Positions 55,638 through 63,992 of a DNA stretch of 64,000 nucleotides are shown here, piece after piece. The translations under genes and the position numbers were made by a program. The first letter of the stretch is position 1. Each line of letters begins with the position of its first letter. The stretch comes from Photorhabdus namnaonensis (GTDB lineage Bacteria; Pseudomonadota; Gammaproteobacteria; Enterobacterales; Enterobacteriaceae), in contig NZ_LOIC01000080.1 in assembly GCF_001684335.1 (NCBI RefSeq), forward strand, positions 136,469 to 200,468, read 5' to 3'. The notes under the pieces are model-generated. The model was given only the letters and a program-made list of their open reading frames with translations. It did no database searches and was not told the DNA's origin.

Positions 55638-57191
55638 ATGAAAGAAAGTATCCAGGTTAATGATGCTGTGTTGCTATTATGTGAAGAACAACAGGCTACG
55701 GTATTAATTGACAACCATCGTCGGGGCGATCCCCAGGTTCAGACGCGGGTCATGCAATTACTTGAAGCCACGCCAGAAGCAGAAATTCGCTTTGTCAATT
55801 TGTCAGAATTGCAGGCGAACCGCCAGAAACAACATCAGCGGACGAATGAACAGGGCGTGTGTCTGTCGGACCTAACTGATGTGAGTGAACGTCAGAAGCA
55901 GGTACTGACCTGTTTTGAACTGGCAAAAAAGCTGAATGCGTCAGATATTCACCTGACCATCAGTCCGGGATTGACCCGAATTGAAATGCGTATTCACGGT
56001 GAGCTGGAAGTCGTCAATGAACTGTCGGAAGAGGAGGGAATGGCACTGGCATCCACGATCATCCTGTCGATGTGTGATGTCACTGAAACGCAATTTTTTC
56101 CCGGCCGTCAGCAGGACGGGAGGATTAAAGCGGATTTTCTGCGGCGGGTACATTTGTATGGCGCCCGGTACAGCCATACGCCAACCGCAGATGGTTTGTA
56201 TGTTGTGATGCGTGTGATTGCTGATGATGGTGACAAAGTGCTGACACTGACACAATTAGGTTTTTTGCCGCAGCAAATCAAACGGGTTTCCCGTATTTTG
56301 CGACTGCCGGAGGGCCTGATTGTGTTATCGGGGCCAACCGGTTCTGGGAAGTCCACGACATTACGCACTTTTTGTCGCCAGTATCTTGACAGGACAAGAG
56401 GTAAAAAGCGGTTATTGACCGTTGAAGACCCTCCGGAGGGGAGGATTGCCGGCGCGATTCAAACGCCCATCGTGTGTGACAAAAGTGATGAAGAGGCGGT
56501 CAGGCTTGCCTGGCACCGGGCGCTCACCTCTGCGCTGCGTCTTGATCCAGATGCCGTTATGCCAGGCGAAATGCGAGACCTGACTTCCATGCTAACGGCA
56601 ATTTATGCTGCGCAAACGGGACATAGTGTCATGACGACGCTGCATACCAATAGCGCAGTCGGTATTCCTGAACGCATGATAACGATGGGGGTGAATGCGG
56701 GGCTGATCGCCGACGCACAGCTTTTGATTGCGTTGATTAGTCAGCGTTTGGTGCAGACATTATGCCCACACTGTCGGGTACCTTGGGCACAGAAACAGGC
56801 GGTACTGGATGAGGAACAACGGGCTTATCTGATGCGTTATTGCCATGCTCCCGGTACCTGTTGCGTAGAGAATTTATATTTTCGCCACCCTGAAGGATGT
56901 GAACATTGTTGCCAGACGATTACCTTGAGCGGACGGATTGTTAGCCGGGGAGTGACCGGTCGTAGCGTGGTGGCAGAAGTCATTAGGCCCGATGCGCGAT
57001 TTTTTACCTTGTTGATGACTGAGGGCAAAGAGGCCGCGAGACAACACTGGGTAGCGAACTTAGGCGGAATTACTCGTCGCCAGCATATACTGAATAAGCT
57101 GAATGCCGGGCTGATTGATCCATTGGAAGCCGACTTAGTTTGTCCGCTGGATGAAGATGATTATTTGCTGATGGAGCCGTGTGATGAGTGA
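55638..57191 (+). CDS. pilQ: PilQ, type IV pilus assembly ATPase
   Basis: A 517-residue GspE/PilB-type secretion ATPase that powers pilus assembly on the cytoplasmic side. Walker A is VLSGPTGSGKSTTLRTF; the Asp box and Walker B are at LLTVEDPPEGRIAGAIQTPI and LRLDPDAVMPGEMRDLTSML, where the usual IMVGEIRD is VMPGEMRD; the His box is GHSVMTTLHTNSAVGIPERM. Cysteine pairs (LCPHCRVPW, GCEHCCQTIT) resemble the C4 zinc motif of these ATPases. The start ATG 55638 follows CAGGGA. It overlaps pilR by eight bases. Confidence 0.93.
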   Translation: MKESIQVNDAVLLLCEEQQATVLIDNHRRGDPQVQTRVMQLLEATPEAEIRFVNLSELQANRQKQHQRTNEQGVCLSDLTDVSERQKQVLTCFELAKKLNASDIHLTISPGLTRIEMRIHGELEVVNELSEEEGMALASTIILSMCDVTETQFFPGRQQDGRIKADFLRRVHLYGARYSHTPTADGLYVVMRVIADDGDKVLTLTQLGFLPQQIKRVSRILRLPEGLIVLSGPTGSGKSTTLRTFCRQYLDRTRGKKRLLTVEDPPEGRIAGAIQTPIVCDKSDEEAVRLAWHRALTSALRLDPDAVMPGEMRDLTSMLTAIYAAQTGHSVMTTLHTNSAVGIPERMITMGVNAGLIADAQLLIALISQRLVQTLCPHCRVPWAQKQAVLDEEQRAYLMRYCHAPGTCCVENLYFRHPEGCEHCCQTITLSGRIVSRGVTGRSVVAEVIRPDARFFTLLMTEGKEAARQHWVANLGGITRRQHILNKLNAGLIDPLEADLVCPLDEDDYLLMEPCDE

Positions 57192-58269
57192 AATGTCATG
57201 GGTTAGCCGTCTGCGCTATGTGTTAGTTCGCCACACGTTCTTACCGAGTTATCGCATCATTTTCTATGAGGCGTTGCGTTTTTTACTGGAAAACAAGATA
57301 CCGTTATTGAAAGCGTTGCGGCAGATACGTGATGTGTATACGCATTTCGATACCCATTGGCATCCGTTTGCTGAACTCATTGACGATTGCATCTCGGCGC
57401 TCACTGATAACAGTCAAACGAATACCTTGGAACATGTGCTGGCTGTTTGGGGACCGGTAGAAGAGGCGGCGTTAATTAGTGCGGGTATGCGCAGCGGTCA
57501 TTTGCCTGAAGCATTGAGTCAGGCCATTACACTGATAGGTTGCCGTCAGCGTATTCTGATAGTGTCGCTCAGAATGATGATTTATCCCTTGCTGTTGGTG
57601 TTACTGATGGCGGGATTATTGGTGATCACCGCAACAGAATTGGTACCAACACTAAAAAATATTGCGGATCCGGAAAACTGGCAGGGGGTGCTGGCATGGC
57701 TGAACGGGATGGCGACATTCTTTGAGCATGCTTTTCTGTGGTGTGGTGTCTTACTGCTCTCTTTTATTGTGGGCGTGGCGTATTCGCTCCCGCGGTGGGT
57801 CAACCGTCTGCGTCGCATCGCGGATCATCTTATCCCCTGGTCGGTCTATAGCGATATTCAGGGCGCCATTTTTTTACTGAACATGGCTTCCCTTTTGCGT
57901 GCCCAGGTTCAGACGCTGGATGCGTTAATTATCCTGCAACGCTTTGCATCTCCCTGGTTACAGATTCGTCTGGAGTCTATTGCTGATTGTGTCCGCGAAG
58001 GGGATCACTTTGGCCGGGCATTGCATCACTGTGGTTATGACTTTCCGTCAAAGGAAGCGGTGAATTTTCTGTCATTGCTGACGGAAGGTGATGGTACTCC
58101 TGAGATGATTGGACGCTATGGTGAGCGGTGGCTGGACCAAACCATCGTGCGGGTGAACAGGCGGGCCAATTTAGTCATGTTGTGTTCACTGTTGCTGGTT
58201 GTCGGGACATTTATGTTGATCCTGCTGGCCGTTATGGAAATACAGAACATGGCTAACATCATGCCGTAA
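57184..58269 (+). CDS. pilR: PilR, inner-membrane pilus assembly platform
   Basis: A 361-residue GspF/PilC-type inner-membrane protein with three hydrophobic segments (MIYPLLLVLLMAGLLVITAT; FLWCGVLLLSFIVGVAY; LVMLCSLLLVVGTFMLILLA). It is the membrane platform that works with the PilQ ATPase. It starts four bases inside pilQ (ATGAGTGA) and is followed by a 68-base gap before the pilin gene. Confidence 0.92.
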   Translation: MSEMSWVSRLRYVLVRHTFLPSYRIIFYEALRFLLENKIPLLKALRQIRDVYTHFDTHWHPFAELIDDCISALTDNSQTNTLEHVLAVWGPVEEAALISAGMRSGHLPEALSQAITLIGCRQRILIVSLRMMIYPLLLVLLMAGLLVITATELVPTLKNIADPENWQGVLAWLNGMATFFEHAFLWCGVLLLSFIVGVAYSLPRWVNRLRRIADHLIPWSVYSDIQGAIFLLNMASLLRAQVQTLDALIILQRFASPWLQIRLESIADCVREGDHFGRALHHCGYDFPSKEAVNFLSLLTEGDGTPEMIGRYGERWLDQTIVRVNRRANLVMLCSLLLVVGTFMLILLAVMEIQNMANIMP

Positions 58270-58337
58270 TCCCTTTAAATTAAACCTCCTTTTAACGATT
58301 TTCTCCGTAAAGAACCCTTTATATAAGGAATAAATCA

Positions 58338-58940
58338 ATGCAGTACATGATGATACAGAAACAAGACCGAATGGTCCGTTCCCCTGAACGGGGTTGGGCT
58401 ATTTTGGAAAATGGTGCGGTGGCTTTGGTTGTGATTGCCGTGATTACTGTAGTTTTGGGGGGCATTTATATGTTGTATGACCGCAAGGATGCGGTTGTGG
58501 AAACAACGAATCTGCAAACTATCATCTCCAGTACTCAGGGGTTAATGAAAGGCAGCGGCGGGTATGAATTTAGTAATGCAGATAAGATGACCGGTGTCCT
58601 GATTCAGTTGGGTGGCGTGCCGAAGAGTATGACGGTTCGCGGAGATACAACTGTCGGTAATGCCACGCTGTGGAATATCTGGGGTGGTCAGGTTAAGGTC
58701 GGACCGAGCAGCACGGGGGGATTTAATAATGGGTTCACGGTAACTTACGAGAGAGTCCCGCAGTCTGCCTGTGTTTCATTAGCGACTGGGATGAGCCGGG
58801 GAGGAAGTGCATCAGAGATTACTATTAATAATACTCATCACGCTGATGGCAAGGTGACACTGGAAAGTGCCAGTACAGCATGCACAAGGAACAACGGTCG
58901 TACCGGGACCAATAAACTGATCTTTACGATTAATGGTTAA
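58338..58940 (+). CDS. pilS: PilS, type IVb major prepilin
   Basis: A 200-residue prepilin. The cleavage site is SPERG then WAILENGAVALVVIAVITVV, with Glu at position 5 of the mature form and one hydrophobic helix, as for R64 PilS. Two C-terminal cysteines (QSACVSLA, STACTRNN) can form the stabilising disulphide loop. It is preceded by AAGGAATAAATC and ends one base before pilU. There is no pilT gene between pilS and pilU. Confidence 0.93.
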   Translation: MQYMMIQKQDRMVRSPERGWAILENGAVALVVIAVITVVLGGIYMLYDRKDAVVETTNLQTIISSTQGLMKGSGGYEFSNADKMTGVLIQLGGVPKSMTVRGDTTVGNATLWNIWGGQVKVGPSSTGGFNNGFTVTYERVPQSACVSLATGMSRGGSASEITINNTHHADGKVTLESASTACTRNNGRTGTNKLIFTING

Positions 58941-59606
58941 ATGAAGACACTGATTGCGGTTAGCTTTCCTACAGAATATACCCCTCTGGTTATGATGACG
59001 TTATTTGTCATCGGATGCGTGCTGCTTCGTCCGGTGAGTAAATTTTTGCAGGAATACGGTCTGTTGATGTGTTCAGTGCATCCGGTACCACGAATGGCTA
59101 TCTGTTTGTACGTGGTGTCGGGCACGTTGATGTTGTTATCACCAGCGCCGCTGATGGAGCGGATAGCCGCACTGTTGCTGTTGAGTTTTTTGTTGCAATT
59201 ATCGGTTATAGACGTTTTGAGTGGCTGGCTTCCTCGTCAGTTTACACTGGCTTGCCTGGTGTCCGGTGTCTTGGTCAGTATTTCGTTGCCGTCAGTGTCA
59301 ATAACTCTTTTGGCTACGGTGCTTATGCTTGCCGGGATGAGTGTGTTACGCAAGTTGATGAACCGGCACTCTCAATGTGAAGCGCTGGGAATGGGGGATG
59401 TCTGGCTGATGGGAGCGTTGTGTGCCTGGCTGACAGGGTTACCGGCACTGATAGGTTGCTTGATTGGTCTGTCCGGTTTCGTGCTGTGGTATTTGGCACA
59501 ATTACCTCATAAAGGTATGAAAGGCGGGCCGCTGGGACCTTGGCTCAGTTTAGGGAGTGTGGTCATGTTGTTGGAACGATTATATCAGCCAATATGGGTA
59601 ATCTAA
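58941..59606 (+). CDS. pilU: PilU, prepilin peptidase
   Basis: A 221-residue multi-spanning aspartyl prepilin peptidase that processes PilS and PilV. Both catalytic aspartates are visible: [14 protein letters not shown] and [14 protein letters not shown] (GxGD motif). It starts directly after the pilS stop. It lacks the N-terminal methylase domain of chromosomal PilD, as usual for conjugative-pilus forms. Confidence 0.92.
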   Translation: MKTLIAVSFPTEYTPLVMMTLFVIGCVLLRPVSKFLQEYGLLMCSVHPVPRMAICLYVVSGTLMLLSPAPLMERIAALLLLSFLLQLSVIDVLSGWLPRQFTLACLVSGVLVSISLPSVSITLLATVLMLAGMSVLRKLMNRHSQCEALGMGDVWLMGALCAWLTGLPALIGCLIGLSGFVLWYLAQLPHKGMKGGPLGPWLSLGSVVMLLERLYQPIWVI

Positions 59607-59608
59607 TT

Positions 59609-60844
59609 GTGACAGAAAGAAAGGGTTGTTGTGGCAGCAGCAGAGGGCCGGATAGGGGATACATGATGCTGGGCACAGCTGCCGGACTCATGATATTGCT
59701 GGTACTGGCGGCGTTGGGAACCCGCATTTACAACGATTATCTGACAGAGAAGTCCTGGCAGGTCATGGCGGCGAAAAGCAGTCGTTTCAGTGCAGCGTCG
59801 AGAGCTTATATTGGTCGTTATTATGATAGGTTACGGAATTTAGCAACGACAACCCAACCTGTGATGATCACCCCGGATATGTTGAGAAAAACGGGGCTGT
59901 TGCCATCTGGATTCAAAGACACCAATAGTTCAGGACAGCGCTATCAGACCGCTGTGGTACGAAATACCCAGGATCCGGCATTATTGCAGGCAATGGTGGT
60001 GACACAAGAAGGGAGTCAATTGCCTTATAAAGCTCTGCGCCTGATATCGATGGATATCTCTACCGGATTGGGGGGATATATTCGGGATGGCAAGACGGTT
60101 ACTGGCGCAATGAGTTCATGGACGGTGCCTCTAAAGGATTTTGGGATAAACAGTGGTGAAGGTCATCTGGCCGTGTTATTGAGCGCAGATGAGTTATCTA
60201 CTGCCCGTGAGGAGAGTGACCGATTGTACCGTTTTGCTGTCCCCGGTCGTCCGGAACTGAACAAAATGCATACTGACATTAACATGGGAGGCAATAACCT
60301 GAACAATACGGCTACCGTGAATGCACAGGTTGGACATTTTAGTGGCGATATCCGGGCGAATGCCGGCCAGTTTCAGGGGGATATTCGTAGCCACGATGGC
60401 TGGATTGTGACGACAAAGAATAAAGGCTGGTTAAATGAAACCTATGGTGGTGGTTGGATGATGTCAGACAGCAACTGGCTTCGCAGCGTCAATAATAAAA
60501 GCATTTATACGGAGGGACAAATCAAAGGCGGCGCCCTTCGGGCTGATGGTCGTCTGTCGACAGGGGAGTTTTTACAACTTGATAAAGTGACTATGGCGGG
60601 TACGGCCTGTTTACCCAACGGATTGGTTAGCCGCGACAGCAAAGGCGCCATACTGTCCTGCCAGTCCGGCCTGTGGACAAAAGCAGAAGCCACCTTGCAG
60701 CAGAACCAATGTTATCAGGATGGAAACTGGGGTGGACGTGATTTCGCTGAACACCGATGTAAGCCTGGATATTATGCGGCGGGACTTAAATTTGTGGGTC
60801 ACCAACGAAGCGAATCAGCTTATGTCATTACCTGCTGTAAATAA
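59609..60844 (+). CDS. pilV: PilV, pilus tip / minor pilin
   Basis: A PilV-type tip protein of about 411 residues. The prepilin site is [25 protein letters not shown]. The first part is the constant N-terminal domain ([20 protein letters not shown]), followed by a tail-fibre-like repeat region ([40 protein letters not shown]). The C-terminal part is Cys-rich ([49 protein letters not shown]) and probably binds recipient-cell LPS. A GTG start at 59609 is assumed; ATG 59594 is possible. Confidence 0.88.
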   Translation: MTERKGCCGSSRGPDRGYMMLGTAAGLMILLVLAALGTRIYNDYLTEKSWQVMAAKSSRFSAASRAYIGRYYDRLRNLATTTQPVMITPDMLRKTGLLPSGFKDTNSSGQRYQTAVVRNTQDPALLQAMVVTQEGSQLPYKALRLISMDISTGLGGYIRDGKTVTGAMSSWTVPLKDFGINSGEGHLAVLLSADELSTAREESDRLYRFAVPGRPELNKMHTDINMGGNNLNNTATVNAQVGHFSGDIRANAGQFQGDIRSHDGWIVTTKNKGWLNETYGGGWMMSDSNWLRSVNNKSIYTEGQIKGGALRADGRLSTGEFLQLDKVTMAGTACLPNGLVSRDSKGAILSCQSGLWTKAEATLQQNQCYQDGNWGGRDFAEHRCKPGYYAAGLKFVGHQRSESAYVITCCK

Positions 60845-60853
60845 AAACGTAAC

Positions 60854-61309
60854 ATGTGCGTATATCTGATTTTTATTTTGGTGGTGTTGTGTTGTCCTTG
60901 TTTTGCACTGGTGAGCAGATTAACGCCCTGGCGGGGGTTTATTTGTTCGGGTTTCCGGCACAGGAAAAAACGGTATTACGTTATTCATCTTTCTCCGACT
61001 GATAGGATAGGGCGTCTGACACGGAGCCGAACCCGGTGTTTTCATGCGGCATTTGTTCGCGAACTTGAGGGGGCACTTTGGCGGGCAGACAGGGATATTC
61101 TGTTTCGTTCTCATTTGATGCGGCCTGCTCAGATACAGCTGGCCTGTTCGGTTCTGGCACGTTACCCGACATGGCGTTACCGGATGGTTAACGTGGTGAT
61201 CCCTCGCTGGGAACGAACAGGAATTACATTACAAAACTTACTGTATGAGTGGCGTTATGCTCCGACGGTTGCCTGTGGTGTTATGGTGCTGGTAAAGCAG
61301 GAAAAATAA
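60854..61309 (+). CDS. Hypothetical protein after pilV
   Basis: A 151-residue protein of unknown family encoded 9 bases after pilV. It has one N-terminal hydrophobic segment (VYLIFILVVLCCPCFALVSR) and a basic body rich in Arg and aromatics (FRHRKKRYYVIHLSPTDRIG, RLTRSRTRCFHAAFVRELEG, RSHLMRPAQIQLACSVLARY). It is probably a membrane-anchored accessory of the pil operon; SPI-7/YAPI-class elements also carry small genes at this position. Confidence 0.65.
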   Translation: MCVYLIFILVVLCCPCFALVSRLTPWRGFICSGFRHRKKRYYVIHLSPTDRIGRLTRSRTRCFHAAFVRELEGALWRADRDILFRSHLMRPAQIQLACSVLARYPTWRYRMVNVVIPRWERTGITLQNLLYEWRYAPTVACGVMVLVKQEK

Positions 61310-61555
61310 CATTTTATATTAGAGAGCATGAAATTGTGTGGGGCACTACATTGGTGTTTATGCTGCTATGGCTAATGTAGAACCATCAACCGTACTCCGG
61401 CTAGCTCATTAATTCTGATGCGGAAAGCATTTAAACGACTGCCCCACAGATTTTTATGCTCTCCAATATATTGAATTTCCTGTAGAACTTTATAAAAGTT
61501 ATAATTTTTTCTTAATTAATGCTAACGTATGCATACATTAGCATTAATTGGCTAT

Positions 61556-61837
61556 TCAGTAGAGGACGATAATAGGCTTTTTAATACCACAGGCGTGAGC
61601 GTAACGGGTCAGCGTATCGATGCTGGCTTTCGTGATGTTATTTTCCATGCGGGAAATAACCGGAGGTGTAACCCCCATCCGTTCAGCGACCTGAGCTTTT
61701 GTCAGATTGTCATGTTTGCGCCATTCTGCAAGCAGCTCTCTGAGCTTCTCCTTGCGTTCTTCCTCATGCCATGCAGCACGATATTTGTCATCCTGCATCC
61801 ACTCGTTATGCAGTTCTTTATGACTTACCAGTTTCAT
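61556..61837 (-). CDS. Antitoxin, HigA-like helix-turn-helix protein
   Basis: A 93-residue XRE-type protein. The DNA-binding domain is LTKAQVAERMGVTPPVISRM, ENNITKASIDTLTRYAHACG, preceded by a Glu/Lys-rich helix. It lies directly downstream of the toxin gene with a one-base overlap. It probably neutralises the toxin and represses the promoter at 62172-62200. The toxin-first order is that of HigBA-type systems. Confidence 0.88.
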   Translation of the reverse strand: MKLVSHKELHNEWMQDDKYRAAWHEEERKEKLRELLAEWRKHDNLTKAQVAERMGVTPPVISRMENNITKASIDTLTRYAHACGIKKPIIVLY

Positions 61838-62151
61838 TAATTAAGTACCTCCGCTAACCGCTTTTTGGCGAGTTCGATTTCTTTTGCTGGCGTTTTCTGT
61901 GACTTTTTGATGAAAACCCGGAGCATGATGATTGTATTGCCTTTATGATATACCCAGATACCTCTGGCTATGTCCGTTCCCATCGTGCGGATCTCAAAAA
62001 GTCCATCGCCCAGGGGCTTAGTGTCCGGTTCCCGCAATAATCGCGCGTCAGATTCAAGCTTACCGATAAGTCGGTCAAATTTAACCCGAATCCTCACGGG
62101 CAATGCCGTGGCTTCTTCCCTAGCTTCCGGGTGATAAACTACGTTAAACAT
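61837..62151 (-). CDS. RelE/HigB-superfamily toxin
   Basis: A 104-residue toxin of the RelE/ParE superfamily, phage Gp49-like branch. It contains VYHPEAREEATALPVRIRVK, FDRLIGKLESDARLLREPDT, KPLGDGLFEIRTMGTDIARG and IIMLRVFIKKSQKTPAKEIE, the last motif being typical of HigB-like mRNA interferases. A good AGAGAGG ribosome site precedes the ATG. Together with the downstream gene it forms an addiction module that would stabilise the element. Confidence 0.9.
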   Translation of the reverse strand: MFNVVYHPEAREEATALPVRIRVKFDRLIGKLESDARLLREPDTKPLGDGLFEIRTMGTDIARGIWVYHKGNTIIMLRVFIKKSQKTPAKEIELAKKRLAEVLN

Positions 62152-62171
62152 ATGGCCTCTCTTTTATAATT

Positions 62172-62200
62172 ATATTAGTGTATAGGCTAATAAATGGCAA
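62172..62200 (-). promoter_or_regulatory. Toxin-antitoxin promoter with internal operator
   Basis: On the minus strand TTGCCA (62195-62200), a 17-base spacer and TAATAT (62172-62177) form a near-consensus promoter about 20 bases upstream of the toxin start. The spacer contains the imperfect palindrome TTAGCCTATACACTAA (62175-62190), a likely antitoxin operator. Confidence 0.65.
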
Positions 62201-62246
62201 TGAAAATTAACCTGTAAGCTAATTTAAATCAGAGGGGTAACAAATT

Positions 62247-62348
62247 ATGAGGACTGTATTTCCAGTTAAATATTATAAGGGTGAGGGGTTTGTTGAGCGC
62301 AAGATTGAACTCGACGATCAGGACATCGAGGAAATTATTCAGGACTGA
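62247..62348 (+). CDS. Possible 33-residue microprotein
   Basis: A short frame begins with ATG nine bases after a strong AGAGGGG ribosome site, divergent from the toxin-antitoxin operon. It encodes MRTVFPVKYYKGEGFVERKI and ends with the acidic tail LDDQDIEEIIQD before TGA. It may be a real small protein or the start of a truncated gene; no family was recognised. Confidence 0.4.
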   Translation: MRTVFPVKYYKGEGFVERKIELDDQDIEEIIQD

Positions 62349-62492
62349 CTAATCGAATCTCTGATTCTTTTTTTGTTTCACGATAGGTAGTGCTCTTTCG
62401 AACTTATCCATAATGCTTAACACCCATTTGCTACGCTTGCCAGTTACGGCCCCATCAACAGCGAGTTTTAACGCCATCACTGAAACAGCCAT
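62349..62492 (-). CDS. Small hypothetical protein (47 aa)
   Basis: A 47-residue frame with MAVSVMALKLAVDGAVTGKR and KWVLSIMDKFERALPIVKQK. It follows the partial RHH-like frame on the same strand. No family was recognised, and the ribosome site is weak; it may be a fragment. Confidence 0.35.
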   Translation of the reverse strand: MAVSVMALKLAVDGAVTGKRSKWVLSIMDKFERALPIVKQKKNQRFD

Positions 62493-62514
62493 ACCGTTAA
62501 TGCGTCGGTGTAAA

Positions 62515-62760
62515 TTATTTCCTGCGTCCTGCCTTTGGAGCACTGATTGTCACCTGGTCTAGAAGCGGAAGCCTTTCTTCTTCTGGTATCAGCATTAATG
62601 CCAGGATACTGGCTCTAAGCACATTAGTTTGTGTATACCGATCAAGGACTTTACCATCAGACATAAGAGTATTGATCATATCCGATTCTTCTTCAGTGCA
62701 GTTGAGTAAAATTTTACGTGTTAACTTGTTTGATATCCGCAGGCGGTCAACCAGTGCGTT
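62515..62760 (-). pseudogene. Partial ribbon-helix-helix-like ORF
   Basis: An 80-codon open stretch on the minus strand, beginning without a normal start codon, encodes NALVDRLRISNKLTRKILLN, CTEEESDMINTLMSDGKVLD, RYTQTNVLRASILALMLIPE, ending SAPKAGRRK. The pattern resembles a CopG/MobC-type RHH protein. It overlaps the end of the serine recombinase gene and may be a truncated accessory gene. Confidence 0.45.
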
Positions 62761-63181
62761 CTCCGCGCTGTTTTTTAGCCGAGATCCCTTCGGCCTGTCT
62801 TTCCCGAATTAATGCCCGCTCAAACTGGCTGAATGCAGACATCATATGCAGTTGCAGCTCCTGCATGGGAGTTTCCTCGCCAGCACTAAACGTGAGCTGT
62901 TCTTTTAGAAAGATCAGTGTAATACCTTGCTGACGTAAATGCAGGGTCAGGGCAGACATATCCATCATATTGCGGCATAGCCGGTCAATGGAGTGAGCAA
63001 TAATGGTGTCGCCTGTTCTGACCTGTTTAAGCATTTCCTGAAGTTGTGGCCGGTTGATGTCTTTAACGCTGGTCTGTTCGAGATAAATTTTGTCAATTTC
63101 AATCCCGGATGCAGACAGCACTTCTTTCTGGCGTTCAACATGCTGATCAACAGAACTCACCCGGATGTAGGCATAGTGCAT
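62747..63181 (-). CDS. Serine recombinase (resolvase/invertase family), lacking the C-terminal HTH
   Basis: A 144-residue serine recombinase. The catalytic segment is MHYAYIRVSSVDQHVERQKE (Ser near residue 9), followed by VRTGDTIIAHSIDRLCRNMM and ELQLHMMSAFSQFERALIRE, with the arm ending RQAEGISAKKQRGERTG. Full-length relatives are about 180-200 residues and end in a helix-turn-helix that is absent here. The start at 63181 removes a short N-terminal extension. It may act with a partner or be a broken enzyme. It lies in the decayed right part of the window. Confidence 0.85.
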   Translation of the reverse strand: MHYAYIRVSSVDQHVERQKEVLSASGIEIDKIYLEQTSVKDINRPQLQEMLKQVRTGDTIIAHSIDRLCRNMMDMSALTLHLRQQGITLIFLKEQLTFSAGEETPMQELQLHMMSAFSQFERALIRERQAEGISAKKQRGERTG

Positions 63182-63302
63182 ATCAGCCCTAAAACATAAC
63201 AAAGAATTATAGAATAATCTATAAAGCCCACTTTTCCGATGTTTATAGAGCGTAATTGACTTATTTTAAATACGAACTGAAAAGGTATACCTTTATAGAG
63301 TC

Positions 63303-63880
63303 CAGTCTAAGCCTTGGGAATAGTTAGGCGTGTAAAAATCATAGTTCTTTAATAACCCGTTAAGTCGGTGGCGGTTAAACTTGACGCGATTGAACTCGTC
63401 GATGAATGCTTGGATGTCGCCAAACGTTGTATCGTCATTACTTTCGACAATAGCCTCTAAGAGCTTCAATGTTGCTTCGGCTTCATCATATTGGGTGCCG
63501 GCATACCTTGTCCACTGAGACAGAGAGGCGTACTTTTATTTGAGTCAGATTCAATTGCTTCGATACGGATATCCAGTAACCAATGCCGATAGAAATCGTA
63601 CTCATAAGTGAATTTATCACGGTTTTCGAAATGAAAAGACGCAAGTGAAACAGCTTAGGGATCATCATAAAAACTGAGACCACCTTCATAGTAGATACCA
63701 TATGTCATTAGGAGCCTTTCATTTTCTACTGTAATTTGCTTTCGGCTGGGATAATGACCATACCTTTCATATCTACGGTAAAAACTATGGCTCTTCATTC
63801 GAAAACGTCGCCAGAGCATAGGGCTGACATCTCGAATGGCGGCTTGGGCATAACTTTCCTTTCATCATGATGATAAATCG
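63303..63880 (-). pseudogene. Plasmid pRiA4b ORF-3-like gene, broken
   Basis: Reverse frames give IRDVSPMLWRRFRMKSHSFY, then YYEGGLSFYDDP and a stop, then FENRDKFTYEYDFYRHWLLD, IRIEAIESD, then after a frameshift near 63500 WTRYAGTQYDEAEATLKLLE, AIVESNDDTTF, FNRHRLNGLLKNYDFYTPNY. The plan resembles the pRiA4b ORF-3-like family (DVSPxxWRR..., TYEYDF.., PLCLSG). A stop codon and at least one frame change make it a pseudogene. Confidence 0.6.
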
Positions 63881-63992
63881 AACGATCATATTAATTGGTT
63901 ACAGGAATACCCCATACTAATGAGATGGTCGCCCTCACCCTGTTAGCGATATATTGACAGCGTGTGATTTATTTTTTTAAGAGGCCATCATC

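Noticed and set aside
59600..60850. Possible shufflon in pilV
   Set aside because: No repeated recombination sites or alternative C-terminal segments and no rci-type tyrosine recombinase gene were seen downstream.
62747..63181. Serine recombinase as the invertase of the fimbrial switch
   Set aside because: It is 50 kb away, on the mobile element, truncated, and fim/mad-type switches are generally inverted by tyrosine recombinases.
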